DNA from: a virus
Virus record (IMG/VR): IMGVR_UViG_3300045131_002907
Location: 1-64,000 of that record
DNA: 64,000 nt
Strand: one strand, 5' to 3'
In this document: piece by piece, positions 54,196-62,448 of the stretch
Position numbering within the stretch: position 1 is the first letter of the stretch
Layout: every line of letters starts with the position of its first letter
Notes under the pieces: generated by a model
The model's input: only the letters and a program-made list of their open reading frames with translations
What the model was told of the DNA's origin: nothing
The model's database searches: none
Translations under genes and position numbers: made by a program

Positions 54196-55326
54196 ATGAA
54201 GCCTTCTACCATCGCCTTTATTGGGGATTTACACCTCTCGTTCACGATCTGGGAGTCTCGAAGAGAGATCACAGGTGACAGTGATCTCGGACTTTCCCAG
54301 ATCCTGGAGGTATGCAAGTCTCGGGATATCCGGGACCTCATCCTACCCGGTGATATCTTTGATTCTCCGGATCCTCATCCCGCCTTGGTCTACAAGTTCA
54401 GGGACTTCGTGGAGCGTGCTCGGGAGCAGGGGACATCAGTCTCCTTCATCCAGGGTAACCATGACAAGCGGGTGTTGTCCTGGGGCCAAGCGGTCTCCGG
54501 TGATGCCCACTGGATCGGGGATGGTCAGCTCAGGGAGATCGCGGGTACCGCAGTACGCGCCTTCGATTACACCTCACGAGATGATCTCGCCGCCAAGCTC
54601 GCCGAGGTGGGTTCCAATGGGGTCCCCAGCGACGTCATCGTCATGCACCAGGCGTGTAAGCAGTACCTGGATATCGAGGGTTGCTGGAGCCTGGATCTCG
54701 ACTGGGTCCCCGAGTTAGCCGGCGACATCGTGATGTCCGATATTCATGAGCCCTGGGGATATCCCCGATACGTGGCTCGATGGGCGGGCTACACCGGTGC
54801 GATGACCACGAGATCCATCAATGAGGCCAGGCATCCCAAGTCCGTGTTGCTTCGGCATCCCGGCGGTGTCTTTGAACGCGTCCCGATACTGTCTCGTGCG
54901 ATCACCCAGTTCGCGGTGACCGCGGATAACATCGAAGGCTTGATGCCCTCGATTCGGGATTTCATTGCCTACGCGGGTTCCATTCAGGACCTCACCAGGT
55001 TGCCTGGTGTCATCTACGTCACCTACGACAACTCAATTGTCTCCGCACCGGAGATCATCGCGGACACCATCAAGGCCGCGAAGTCAGATGTCTTCGTGGT
55101 CCCCAAGTTCACGGGATCCCAGAAGGCCGCGATCACCTTTGATCCCAGTGTGGCCGCCGAAGGCGTCCCCGAGATCACCACCTTCGTGTCTGGATTCTTG
55201 AAGCCCGAAGATGACCCCCGCGCCCATGGTCTCGCCCTCGATCTCCTCGATGGCACCCAAGGCAAAGAAGGCATCGTCGCCAAGATTGAATCCGCACGCC
55301 AACGCTTCCTCCAGGAGGTCCAATGA
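54196..55326 (+). CDS. SbcD/Mre11-like metallophosphoesterase
   Basis: This is a 376-residue protein, starting after AAGGAG. Metallophosphoesterase motifs are in order: GDLH (D11, H13), GDIFD (D53), GNHD (N88, H89), MHQ (H151), and DIHEP (D182, H184) in the place of GHxH. This pattern fits phage gp47/SbcD nucleases, which work with an SMC-like ATPase in recombination and DNA repair. No gp46/SbcC partner is within the window. The C-terminal domain about 240-376 is of a DNA-binding or capping type by size. It overlaps the next gene by ATGA. Confidence 0.75.
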   Translation: MKPSTIAFIGDLHLSFTIWESRREITGDSDLGLSQILEVCKSRDIRDLILPGDIFDSPDPHPALVYKFRDFVERAREQGTSVSFIQGNHDKRVLSWGQAVSGDAHWIGDGQLREIAGTAVRAFDYTSRDDLAAKLAEVGSNGVPSDVIVMHQACKQYLDIEGCWSLDLDWVPELAGDIVMSDIHEPWGYPRYVARWAGYTGAMTTRSINEARHPKSVLLRHPGGVFERVPILSRAITQFAVTADNIEGLMPSIRDFIAYAGSIQDLTRLPGVIYVTYDNSIVSAPEIIADTIKAAKSDVFVVPKFTGSQKAAITFDPSVAAEGVPEITTFVSGFLKPEDDPRAHGLALDLLDGTQGKEGIVAKIESARQRFLQEVQ

Positions 55327-55640
55327 AATCTGCATTCACCCTTATCGAGATCTTGATCGTAATCGCGGTTATCGCTGTTCTTGGTGTGATGCTTATCCCA
55401 GTGATACACGGGGCGGTGTCATCAAAACCAAAATCTAAAGTGGCCCTGGTTCCCGAGGAGTCCACTCGTTTCGTAGAAACACAGGTGACCCCATCAGGCT
55501 TCGGTTACCCCAACCCGGTATATCTCCTCCGGGATACCAAGACAGGGCAGGAATGGTTGCGAGCCCATCAATACGGGTTCGCGCAGGTCTCCCCCAGTGC
55601 ATCCACCCCCTTACGCTGTGAAGCCGAGGTCCCCCGATGA
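55323..55640 (+). CDS. Type IV pilin-like (prepilin N-terminus) protein
   Basis: This is a 105-residue protein. KSA-FTLIEILIVIAVIAVLGVM carries the class III prepilin signature: hydrophobic helix beginning F-T-L-I-E with Glu5, preceded by a short basic leader. The residue before Phe is Ala instead of the usual Gly. Residues about 35-105 form a small soluble domain with one cysteine. It is fully coupled to its neighbours (ATGA on both sides), so it is phage coded and not an edge artefact. A host prepilin peptidase would be needed for processing. Role unknown. Confidence 0.7.
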   Translation: MKSAFTLIEILIVIAVIAVLGVMLIPVIHGAVSSKPKSKVALVPEESTRFVETQVTPSGFGYPNPVYLLRDTKTGQEWLRAHQYGFAQVSPSASTPLRCEAEVPR

Positions 55641-56470
55641 ACGATGACTCACGTTTCGCTTACTTCAGACTCCCCAATGGGACCACGTTCCATCTCCCCC
55701 GGAGTGTCCTCGATCTCGCCGCAGCCCCGGCGCGGCTGCAAGTCGACTCCCTGATCACCCTCGAAGCCCTAGCCGCCGCGATCCTAGGCGTCCCCGACGT
55801 CGATTTCCTGAAGTGGGGGGATTCCCTCTCCGAGGCCTCAAACGAGCTAGAATCGAAAATGGCGAGGTCCCAGGCCCCTGTTTTGGGGGAGTCCTATGGT
55901 GACTCCGATATCGACCGGATCATGGAGGCCACTTCCGAAATCGAGGGCTACTTCTTTTTGAGTATCAATTACGACCCCGTTGGGGGTGTCTGGGATGTCA
56001 CGGTAACCCATGGCACCATGGATTGTGGTAGCAGCACCTATGGGGGTTGCGAAACTGAACTCACCGCTGCGGTGAACTCCACGCTGCGTGCCATCGCGGG
56101 TGCGCTGGAATCCGGGAAACTCAAGAAGCGCCCACCTGCCCCGCCATTCCAGAAACCGCTTGAGATCTGGGGGTACCCCTTGGGTTCCCGGGTCTGGATT
56201 GACACCGTGCATGGCTGGCGTCTGGGTAAGCTCGATGTTGAACCCGCGTGTTCCTATAAGGAGGAGCCCTGCAGTGCCGTGGTTCGCATGGATCACGGTG
56301 AGCGCAGTTCGGATTGTATTTCTGTGTTCCCACGTTCGCCACGTGATATCAAACCCGCGCTGTGCCGGGCGTGTGGGGGCCCCCAGTTCTGGACACCATC
56401 GGGGTATTCCTGCAAGAACGGCGATGGCGGCGAGATCTCCTTGCCCCATGACCAAACCAGTATCCAATAA
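55637..56470 (+). CDS. Protein of unknown function with C-terminal CxxC
   Basis: This 277-residue protein is helical at the start, with a beta-rich middle (FLSINYDPVGGVWDVTVTHG) and a KLKKRPPAPP linker, then an SH3-like segment (YPLGSRVWIDTVHGWRLGKL) and a CRACGG single CxxC near the end with a further Cys (YSCKNG). It is coupled to the pilin-like gene by ATGA. Function unknown. Confidence 0.55.
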   Translation: MNDDSRFAYFRLPNGTTFHLPRSVLDLAAAPARLQVDSLITLEALAAAILGVPDVDFLKWGDSLSEASNELESKMARSQAPVLGESYGDSDIDRIMEATSEIEGYFFLSINYDPVGGVWDVTVTHGTMDCGSSTYGGCETELTAAVNSTLRAIAGALESGKLKKRPPAPPFQKPLEIWGYPLGSRVWIDTVHGWRLGKLDVEPACSYKEEPCSAVVRMDHGERSSDCISVFPRSPRDIKPALCRACGGPQFWTPSGYSCKNGDGGEISLPHDQTSIQ

Positions 56471-56497
56471 ACCCTGAATCCTGAAAGGATTAACGTC

Positions 56498-56968
56498 ATG
56501 GGCAAAATCAGTTCACCTGTTGAAGCCATCAAGAAGGTTCAGTTCTTTAGGTTCCCGCGCCACCCCATCCAGGCCCGCATCGCCCGTGCCGGGGATGTTG
56601 TAGTCGCGCTCTCGAAGTCCGGGAGGGTCTACACCAATGTGGCCCCGCTGTCGACGTGGGTGTACTGCGATGGCTGCGAGGACTGGGCGCCGGATCTTTT
56701 CGAGTGCATGCGTGCCCTGGATCTCCTGACCCCAGCGGACATCGAGCGCCACACCCGGTACGTCGAAGCCGAGAGCCGTCTTCAGAAGGCGATCTCCTGG
56801 CTGGGGGATACCAGGCGCTGGGCGGGTCACCACGTTTTCAAAACCTCTCTGAAGAAACGCCTCAAGGTCTGGGATTCCCTGGATCCCTGGGGTCAGGAGA
56901 AGGCGGCGCGGTACGGTTACATGCCTGAGGGGGCTGTCCAGAAACCTTTACCGAAAGGGGGTGCGTAA
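56498..56968 (+). CDS. Protein of unknown function with CDGC motif
   Basis: This 156-residue protein starts after GAAAGGATT. It has a beta-rich first half (DVVVALSKSGRVYTNVAP), a CDGCEDW pair in the middle and a helical tail. No family is recognised. It overlaps the next gene by one base (TAATG). Confidence 0.5.
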   Translation: MGKISSPVEAIKKVQFFRFPRHPIQARIARAGDVVVALSKSGRVYTNVAPLSTWVYCDGCEDWAPDLFECMRALDLLTPADIERHTRYVEAESRLQKAISWLGDTRRWAGHHVFKTSLKKRLKVWDSLDPWGQEKAARYGYMPEGAVQKPLPKGGA

Positions 56969-57303
56969 TGGGGGCTGCATTCAAAACAGTAAGTGAGGTC
57001 CGCGCCGCCAACATCGCCGCTGGAGGTTGTTTCTTTAGCCGGCCGAACATGTTACACGTTGGCGACACCCTGAGGTCCTTCGCGCTGTGGCGGGATCCTC
57101 AGGGGGAACTCTATCTCTACCGGAAGCCTTCTGCAATCGTAAAGGGGGCTAGTTGCAGGGATGACGAACCCCAGGTACGCCAAGTCGGGTTTGACCCCAA
57201 GCTGGGCGCCTTTTGGCTCATTAGAAGCAGTGGGAGAATGGTTCCCATGGGTTCCGAGGCCACCAGAGAGTTCTACACCAGACTCAAGAAGGAGTCGTCA
57301 TGA
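56968..57303 (+). CDS. Small protein of unknown function
   Basis: This 111-residue protein reads RSFALWRDPQGELYLYRKPS and then GFDPKLGAFWLIRSSGRMVP, a strand-rich fold. It is coupled on both sides. No known motif. Confidence 0.5.
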   Translation: MGAAFKTVSEVRAANIAAGGCFFSRPNMLHVGDTLRSFALWRDPQGELYLYRKPSAIVKGASCRDDEPQVRQVGFDPKLGAFWLIRSSGRMVPMGSEATREFYTRLKKESS

Positions 57304-57575
57304 GTCCCTTTCATCGCAACAGCACCAAGGTCCTGGTCGGGGTTGAGCCCGATGGCACCCGGGTGTACCGTCACAACAACAAGATCACTCGGGTCACCCC
57401 GGATACACGTCAGTACCCCGATGTTGGATTCTACCCACCCGGGGGTCGCGCGGCACTCTATCGGGGTCGCCAGGATCCCCGGGATACCGTTGAGTTCGCC
57501 GAGGGCGTCCGGGAACTCCGGAGTCGCGGGAAACCCGCGGGGGTCCGCCCGGGGCCACAGTCATTAACTCTCTAA
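57300..57575 (+). CDS. Small basic protein
   Basis: This 91-residue protein is basic, Arg/Gly/Pro-rich (YPPGGRAALYRGRQDPRD), and starts in an ATGA overlap. No family is recognised. It could bind nucleic acid. Confidence 0.5.
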   Translation: MSPFHRNSTKVLVGVEPDGTRVYRHNNKITRVTPDTRQYPDVGFYPPGGRAALYRGRQDPRDTVEFAEGVRELRSRGKPAGVRPGPQSLTL

Positions 57576-57591
57576 CTTAGAAAGGCACACC

Positions 57592-58029
57592 ATGCCAGGT
57601 TACACCGCAACTTTTACAGATCGTGTAAAGCGGACATATGTAATTTACGCACCCACCCTCGCCGAAGCCAAATCGAAAATCAAAACGCTTATCAGCGATG
57701 GTGCGAAGCCAGATCATGAACAAAAATATCTTTGCAAGAGGCCAGAAATCAAACTGTCGAAGTCAGTCGAAATCTCTTCAGAGAAAAAGGATATCATTCG
57801 TCAATACCCTTTCCCACAGCTCTCCTATATTGTGAAAACGCATCTTGGGGTCAAACATCCCCCAGGGATCTTCCAGGAAGATCTTGCCCTGATGCTCATC
57901 ACTGCGATGGAACAGGGTGAAATCGATGCGGATGGTATCGACGAGGCCGTCATTGCTTTCGGGAGGTGCCACCGGGCTGTACTCAACAAGATGTCACCGG
58001 AGGATCGCGCAATTCTAGGTTTCGACTAA
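57592..58029 (+). CDS. Protein of unknown function
   Basis: This 145-residue protein starts after AAAGGCACACC. It begins with a strand-rich segment (YTATFTDRVKRTYVIYAPTL), followed by a helix-rich part with a PGIFQEDLALMLITAMEQGE stretch. Its DNA is lower in GC than its neighbours. No family recognised. Confidence 0.5.
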   Translation: MPGYTATFTDRVKRTYVIYAPTLAEAKSKIKTLISDGAKPDHEQKYLCKRPEIKLSKSVEISSEKKDIIRQYPFPQLSYIVKTHLGVKHPPGIFQEDLALMLITAMEQGEIDADGIDEAVIAFGRCHRAVLNKMSPEDRAILGFD

Positions 58030-58065
58030 GCATTCCAACCAATGCCCTTCGTTAAAGGAGGTTCC

Positions 58066-58407
58066 ATGAAAACACGTTTTCCTAATGGTACACCTTGTTA
58101 CCTCATTGCACTGAGGCGCTCCAAGCGCGGTAAACCCTCGGGGCATGCGGTCAGGAGACTGCGCCGTGAGGTCTTCTCCGAGTTCTTTGAATACGCCAAA
58201 GAATCTGTTGTTTTCGGCCACAGTGTTGGTGCCATGGTTTTCCGACTTCGTGATGGTGTCGACCCCCGGGAAGCCCTGCGGTACTGGCCGGATCACGGGG
58301 TCTGCCCGGCCTGCTTGCACCGGGCCATCACAGCGGGGACATGCTGTTTGTGTGGTGCCGACCCCGACAAGGTGGAATCACCATACAAACCAAAGGCGGA
58401 GACATGA
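58066..58407 (+). CDS. Zinc-motif tandem paralogue 1
   Basis: This is a 113-residue protein from ATG 58066 after AAAGGAGG. The core (KRGKPSGHAVRRLRREVF, EFFEYAKESVV) leads to GVCPACLHRAITAGTCCLCG, two CxxC pairs that should bind zinc. The next gene has the same layout, so the two come from a tandem duplication. A nucleic-acid-binding role is possible. Confidence 0.6.
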   Translation: MKTRFPNGTPCYLIALRRSKRGKPSGHAVRRLRREVFSEFFEYAKESVVFGHSVGAMVFRLRDGVDPREALRYWPDHGVCPACLHRAITAGTCCLCGADPDKVESPYKPKAET

Positions 58408-58706
58408 GAGTGCCACTTTGCTACGCCGAGGCCCTGAAGCACTCGCGTACAGGGAAGCCGTCTTCTGCGGTTCTCAAGAAGCTACGCGCCGCTGCTCTCG
58501 CCGAGTTCTTTGTCTTCGACCCCATCAAGTGGGTCTACCAGCTTCGCCCCGGGGTGAAGCCCAAGGAGGCCCTCAAACGTGTCAGTGATCACGGGGTCTG
58601 CCCGCACTGCCATCTCCGCTCACTCACCACGGGGTGTTGCCTGCAATGCGGGAAACGCCCCGATGAAGTCAAGAAGCCCTACAGTGGGCCCCAGGAGATC
58701 CCATGA
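58404..58706 (+). CDS. Zinc-motif tandem paralogue 2
   Basis: This 100-residue protein starts at ATG 58404 in an ATGA overlap. Aligned to paralogue 1, it keeps the GKPSS helix start, EFF, REALKRVSDHGVCP-type segment and the two CxxC pairs (CPHCHLRSLTTGCCLQCG). Differences are spread throughout, so the duplication is old. It overlaps the next gene by 4 bp. Confidence 0.6.
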   Translation: MRVPLCYAEALKHSRTGKPSSAVLKKLRAAALAEFFVFDPIKWVYQLRPGVKPKEALKRVSDHGVCPHCHLRSLTTGCCLQCGKRPDEVKKPYSGPQEIP

Positions 58707-59173
58707 AACACTGTACACCGGCGCCATCGTTTTGCTGTGTTATCACCGAGGGTCAGCGGATTCTTCGCATGAGACCCCCGCGGCGCTCGCTCCCCAAAGC
58801 CCAGATGGATGTCGCCCTCTGGAAGAAAGCCCACCCCGATTATGTCGAACGCCGAGATGGCAGCCTACCCCGTGTTGTCGCCACGCTCACGGGGTTTATC
58901 TGGGATGTCGAGGTCCCAGACCGATTCAAGTGGACCCGCTTCGTGAAACCAACGCCAGCGGTGGTCGCCCGATATCTCTCGACATATACTCAGACCCCAC
59001 AGGCGGGTCCGTTTGGGCGTTCCCAGTACCGTCTCAAGTTGAAGCGAGTTGACTGGAGGGGTTACCTGACATGTAACAACTGGCTCATCAAGGCCTGGGT
59101 GGAGTGGCCCCTGGCAGTCGATGTCAATCTGGTGACCCCGCGAGAAATCGAGTTCATCTGTCCCGTTCTCTAA
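58703..59173 (+). CDS. Protein of unknown function beside the tnpB gene
   Basis: This 156-residue protein starts in an ATGA overlap. It has a basic start (RMRPPRRSLPKAQMDVALWK), a strand-rich middle (WDVEVPDRFKWTRFVKPTP) and ends by overlapping the convergent tnpB gene by 4 bp. The reading frame looks whole, so the transposon-type gene did not break it. No family is recognised. Confidence 0.5.
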   Translation: MKHCTPAPSFCCVITEGQRILRMRPPRRSLPKAQMDVALWKKAHPDYVERRDGSLPRVVATLTGFIWDVEVPDRFKWTRFVKPTPAVVARYLSTYTQTPQAGPFGRSQYRLKLKRVDWRGYLTCNNWLIKAWVEWPLAVDVNLVTPREIEFICPVL

Positions 59174-60405
59174 TTAGTTACCAGAATCTCACAATTCTGG
59201 GATTTCATTAGTTCCTGGTTCATCGACGGCAGTTTCGTATTTGTCCTGCGACGAATACCAGAGCTCCCAGTCTCCCCAGGCGTTGATTCCCGCACACGTG
59301 CGGTATTGAATAGATTTAAGCCCTGAGAACGAATGTTCTCAGCGGCGTTTTCATCCCTGTCATGGACTCTTCCACAATGTGGGCAAGCCCACTCGCGAAC
59401 TGACAGTGGTAGAGATTCCATTAGAAATCCACAACCACTGCAGGTCTTGGATGATGGAAAGAACCTATCGACTTCTTGGATGGCATCTGCCTTGTACCCA
59501 AGTTGTCTCACGATCTCACCCCAGCCGACATCGCTGATGGCCCTGGCGAGACAGTGGTTCTTCATCATCCCACTGACATTTAAGTCTTCAACACAGATCA
59601 CACTGAACCGTTTGGTTATCGCGGTTGTGATTTCGTGCTGCCAGCCCTTTCGGGTCTGGGCTACTTTCCAATGCAGCCTCGATAACTTATTGGCTGCTTT
59701 CTTACGGTTCTGAGAGCCCTTGACCTTCCGGGATAAACGACGACCCAGACGTTTAAGCCTGGTGATCGCTGATCTCAGTGGTCTAGGGGCCTCGAACTTC
59801 TCTCCAGTAGACAGTGTAATCGCTGAAGTTAATCCAAGATCGATACCAACACAGGATTCCGGGTTGGGGGTCTTTTCGATATCAGGGAGTTCGACCTGAA
59901 CGGAGATCCACCATCTCTGACCCTGGAAGGAGAGGCGTGTCGAGATTGGTCTGCCCTCGAACCTGAGTTCTTCCCGCATCTTGATCCAACCTATTTTTGG
60001 GAGCTTTATTTTATTACCATCAAAACTGAACTTATCGGGGCCATCTTCCAGCCGAGCAGACGCCTTGGAACGATGCCTGGACTTAAAGTCAGGCATTGAC
60101 ATCTTGGGGCCCTTACGTTTACCTTTAATGGAATCGAAGAAATTTTGATAGGCAATTCCAAGATTCTTAATGGCTTGCTGGACCACTGACTTCGGGACCG
60201 CATACATCCATGGAAACTCTACATCCTTAATGGAGTTTAATTCCTTTCGGAGTTCAGCTTCATTGGGCTTCTCCCCTGTATCGAAGCGTTCGCGCCATCT
60301 ATTCAGGGCCCAATTGTAGGCAAACCGAGCAGTGCCCACGCAACGCCGGAAGAACTCTTCCTGGGCATCCGTTGGGTCTAGCTGGATGACGTGGGATCGA
60401 ATCAC
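59170..60405 (-). CDS. tnpB: TnpB RNA-guided nuclease (IS200/IS605 family OrfB)
   Basis: This is a 411-residue protein from GTG 60405. The RuvC residues are all there: D189 in GIDLG, E273 in VEDLN, D351 in DRDENAA. C322/C325 and C341/C344 form the zinc finger typical of TnpB. An N-terminal helical region and Arg/Lys-rich segment (RLGRRLSRKVKGSQNRKK, region 216-237) also fit. TnpB cuts DNA guided by an omega RNA taken from the element's 3' end. No TnpA transposase is nearby, so this is probably a domesticated or lone copy. It is coupled to the RHH gene upstream by GTGA. Confidence 0.85.
   Translation of the reverse strand: MIRSHVIQLDPTDAQEEFFRRCVGTARFAYNWALNRWRERFDTGEKPNEAELRKELNSIKDVEFPWMYAVPKSVVQQAIKNLGIAYQNFFDSIKGKRKGPKMSMPDFKSRHRSKASARLEDGPDKFSFDGNKIKLPKIGWIKMREELRFEGRPISTRLSFQGQRWWISVQVELPDIEKTPNPESCVGIDLGLTSAITLSTGEKFEAPRPLRSAITRLKRLGRRLSRKVKGSQNRKKAANKLSRLHWKVAQTRKGWQHEITTAITKRFSVICVEDLNVSGMMKNHCLARAISDVGWGEIVRQLGYKADAIQEVDRFFPSSKTCSGCGFLMESLPLSVREWACPHCGRVHDRDENAAENIRSQGLNLFNTARVRESTPGETGSSGIRRRTNTKLPSMNQELMKSQNCEILVTN
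59181..59200 (-). other. Hairpin at the 3' end of tnpB, possible omega RNA part
   Basis: CCAGAAT (59181-59187) pairs with ATTCTGG (59194-59200) around CTCACA, in the last codons of tnpB. Omega RNA scaffolds and IS200/605 right-end hairpins lie here. The boundary and guide cannot be set from this window alone. Confidence 0.35.
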
Positions 60406-60530
60406 TTCTTATCCATCTCACGCTGAATGAACGTACGTATGACTTCGGAGACCGAGACGCCCCTACGGGTAGCCTCGGCGCGGAGCCACTCCAGCATAGC
60501 TGGTGGGAAAAATATCTGTGATCGTATCAT
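60402..60530 (-). CDS. Ribbon-helix-helix protein coupled to tnpB
   Basis: This is a 42-residue frame on the minus strand from ATG at 60530, ending in TGA at 60402-60404 that overlaps the GTG of tnpB. The sequence RSQIFFPPAMLEWLRAEATR followed by RGVSVSEVIRTFIQRE has the strand-helix-turn-helix form of Arc/CopG/MetJ repressors: a short beta strand, then helices with the GVSVSE turn. It is expected to bind DNA as a dimer. The tight coupling suggests that it controls its own and tnpB expression. It has a promoter directly in front of it. Confidence 0.7.
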   Translation of the reverse strand: MIRSQIFFPPAMLEWLRAEATRRGVSVSEVIRTFIQREMDKK

Positions 60531-60534
60531 GTGT

Positions 60535-60564
60535 AGTATCCTACCCCTGTACGGTGTATGTCAA
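60535..60564 (-). promoter_or_regulatory. Sigma-70-type promoter for RHH-tnpB
   Basis: On the minus strand, TTGACA (60559-60564) is a perfect -35 box. GATACT (60535-60540) is a -10-like box, with an 18-base spacer. Transcription would start near 60528-60529, at the ATG of the RHH gene, so the mRNA may be leaderless. An AGGA at the -10 may be an alternative ribosome site if transcription starts further upstream. Confidence 0.55.
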
Positions 60565-60656
60565 CCCACCACGATGACAGGAAACCGGGTGGTGGTGAAT
60601 GGCGTGATCTGGTAGTAAACCCAACACCGTTACTCTACCTTCTAAAGGACCCAATC

Positions 60657-61025
60657 ATGGAAGTCTCAGCTCCCGTTGTTGCAGTTGTATCCGGGAAGCC
60701 CAATAGGGTTCCCCTCCCCATACGCCCCACGATTTGGGGTCTGGTCCGCGCAGGTGTCGACTTTGATCATAGTGGACCTGATATCGCCGAACTATTCAAG
60801 AGGGGGTTCACTGAAGACGACCTCATTGAATCCGGGATCTGGCAGCGTGCCAGCAGGGGGCGTCTGGTCCGCACTTTCGGTGGGTTCGTGCAGCAGTGCT
60901 ATGAGCGCTGTGATTCCAATAGCACCGCGGTCCTCGAACTCGCCTCGTTGAACTGGAACCATGGAAACCGAACAATCAACACAGTTAGGAAAGAGCATGG
61001 CGTCCATCAAAATCGAAGAAACTAG
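60657..61025 (+). CDS. Protein of unknown function
   Basis: This 122-residue protein starts at ATG 60657 after AAAGGACCCAATC. It has a beta-rich start and a helical middle (IAELFKRGFTEDDLIESGIW). Its last codons overlap the next gene out of frame. CCACCAC / GTGGTGG (60566-60595) is a hairpin in its leader region. No family is recognised. Confidence 0.5.
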   Translation: MEVSAPVVAVVSGKPNRVPLPIRPTIWGLVRAGVDFDHSGPDIAELFKRGFTEDDLIESGIWQRASRGRLVRTFGGFVQQCYERCDSNSTAVLELASLNWNHGNRTINTVRKEHGVHQNRRN

Positions 61026-61902
61026 CATCAAGCTGAGCGCGAGTTTCGCGCTCGGTGCAGCACCACTGTCCTATGACCAAGACGATGGCTTTGCCAAATC
61101 GTCTACCAGGGTTCATTACGATGTCGGCCGCCAACCCCGCCGGATCGATTTCGATGTCGCCTCTGATCTCCTCTCCGAGATGTTGCTTGGTGTCGCCGGC
61201 AAGTCTCTCCCCGCGGACCTCATGCTCAGGGGGGTCGATGAAGTCTATATCAACCCCACGTCTAACTGGAGGGATGATGTACTCGTGAGCATTCAGGCAT
61301 CAGTGGGAGACGCCGGAGAAATCTACGGCCCCTGTTGGAAATCATTGATCGCGGAGAAGATGAAGGGGGTCATCACGCGATTCATCGCGATGACGCAGAC
61401 CCCAGGAGCCCTGAAGTGGTGGGAACGCCGTACAGAACTCGAGCGCCGGCTGAAGGCACATGACAATGCCCACCGGGGGTACATGGCCAGTGATGAGTTC
61501 TACAAGCAGCAAGCCGAGATCAGAGAACACCCCGATTTCGACAACACTGAACCCCCTGACTTCATCGGAGATGTTCTCTTGGCCACCAAGTTCGCCGAGC
61601 TCGATATCGCGATTACGGGGAAACAGGTCCAGGGTTGGAAAGAGTACCCGCTTCGGTTCGAGGACATCGTGGGATCCCAGGATCTCATCTACCTCAACGA
61701 TGGGGGCTACTCCCGCATGGGGCTCTTCATCAACACCGATGATACCATACGGATTGTCATCTGCATGAATGAGAAGTCAGACCACCATGGTCGCCAGCAC
61801 GACGACGACGTCACCGCGAAGATGCGGGAGATCCAGGAAGCCGCGACGACGTGGTACCGTGCTGCCCTCAAGGAAGCCGGAGTGGATGCGTCATGCCGCT
61901 GA
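60997..61902 (+). CDS. Protein of unknown function
   Basis: This is a 301-residue protein from ATG 60997, with AGGAAAG just before it; an in-frame ATG at 60961 has a weaker ribosome site. It shows mixed alpha/beta structure with an acidic C-terminal end (SDHHGRQHDDDVTAKMREIQ). No family is recognised. The start overlaps the previous gene by 29 bp and the end overlaps the next by 10 bp. Confidence 0.5.
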   Translation: MASIKIEETSIKLSASFALGAAPLSYDQDDGFAKSSTRVHYDVGRQPRRIDFDVASDLLSEMLLGVAGKSLPADLMLRGVDEVYINPTSNWRDDVLVSIQASVGDAGEIYGPCWKSLIAEKMKGVITRFIAMTQTPGALKWWERRTELERRLKAHDNAHRGYMASDEFYKQQAEIREHPDFDNTEPPDFIGDVLLATKFAELDIAITGKQVQGWKEYPLRFEDIVGSQDLIYLNDGGYSRMGLFINTDDTIRIVICMNEKSDHHGRQHDDDVTAKMREIQEAATTWYRAALKEAGVDASCR

Positions 61903-62177
61903 CCTGGGTAGACAATACCAGAGTGGTCAATCAGGCACGTGAGGTTCGAGAGCGCCGTGCCCCAGGGTACCACTCGCACTCCAAGATCCTGCATGGGTAC
62001 ACGAACCCCCGGAGCTTCATGGCCCTCAGCCATGGGGTTTTCGTTGAAGCCGTCGCCGCAGGCAAAGATGGCTTCAGTGCTGTCCAGGATTTCCTGGATG
62101 GCACTGAACTCAAACATGGGCACCCGATAAGAAACCTCATTCTCGCGCGAATCGCGAAGGAGCACCCCAGTGGCTAA
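61893..62177 (+). CDS. Small protein of unknown function
   Basis: This is a 94-residue protein from ATG 61893 (MPLTWVDNTRVVNQAREV), overlapping its upstream neighbour by 10 bp. It contains a basic centre and a helical C-terminus. It overlaps the next gene by 8 bp. No family recognised. Confidence 0.5.
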   Translation: MPLTWVDNTRVVNQAREVRERRAPGYHSHSKILHGYTNPRSFMALSHGVFVEAVAAGKDGFSAVQDFLDGTELKHGHPIRNLILARIAKEHPSG

Positions 62178-62436
62178 GAAAGCGAAGAAGACCAAGAAGA
62201 AGAAGTCCAACATTGCGACGTTACGAGAGACCTTGTTGGTCCTCGAGGATGACGCCGCATTCTCGGGTACCGAGGGGTTCATCCGGCAGTGGAAGGATGT
62301 CTCGGATTCCGATTTTGATCTCCTGGAGAATGGGCATCTCCCCGATGCCTCTCCTGATGTCGAGATCAGCATTATGACCTTGCTTAATGAAGCCAAGGCA
62401 GCCGGTCTCCCCTGTGTTAAAAACCTGGTTTATTGA
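62170..62436 (+). CDS. Small Lys-rich start protein
   Basis: This 88-residue protein starts at GTG 62170 after AAGGAG. The first 12 residues are AKKAKKTKKKKS, which would contact nucleic acid or be an unstructured tail. The rest is acidic and helical (FIRQWKDVSDSDFDLLENGH). No family recognised. Confidence 0.5.
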   Translation: MAKKAKKTKKKKSNIATLRETLLVLEDDAAFSGTEGFIRQWKDVSDSDFDLLENGHLPDASPDVEISIMTLLNEAKAAGLPCVKNLVY

Positions 62437-62448
62437 GGAGGGATTACA

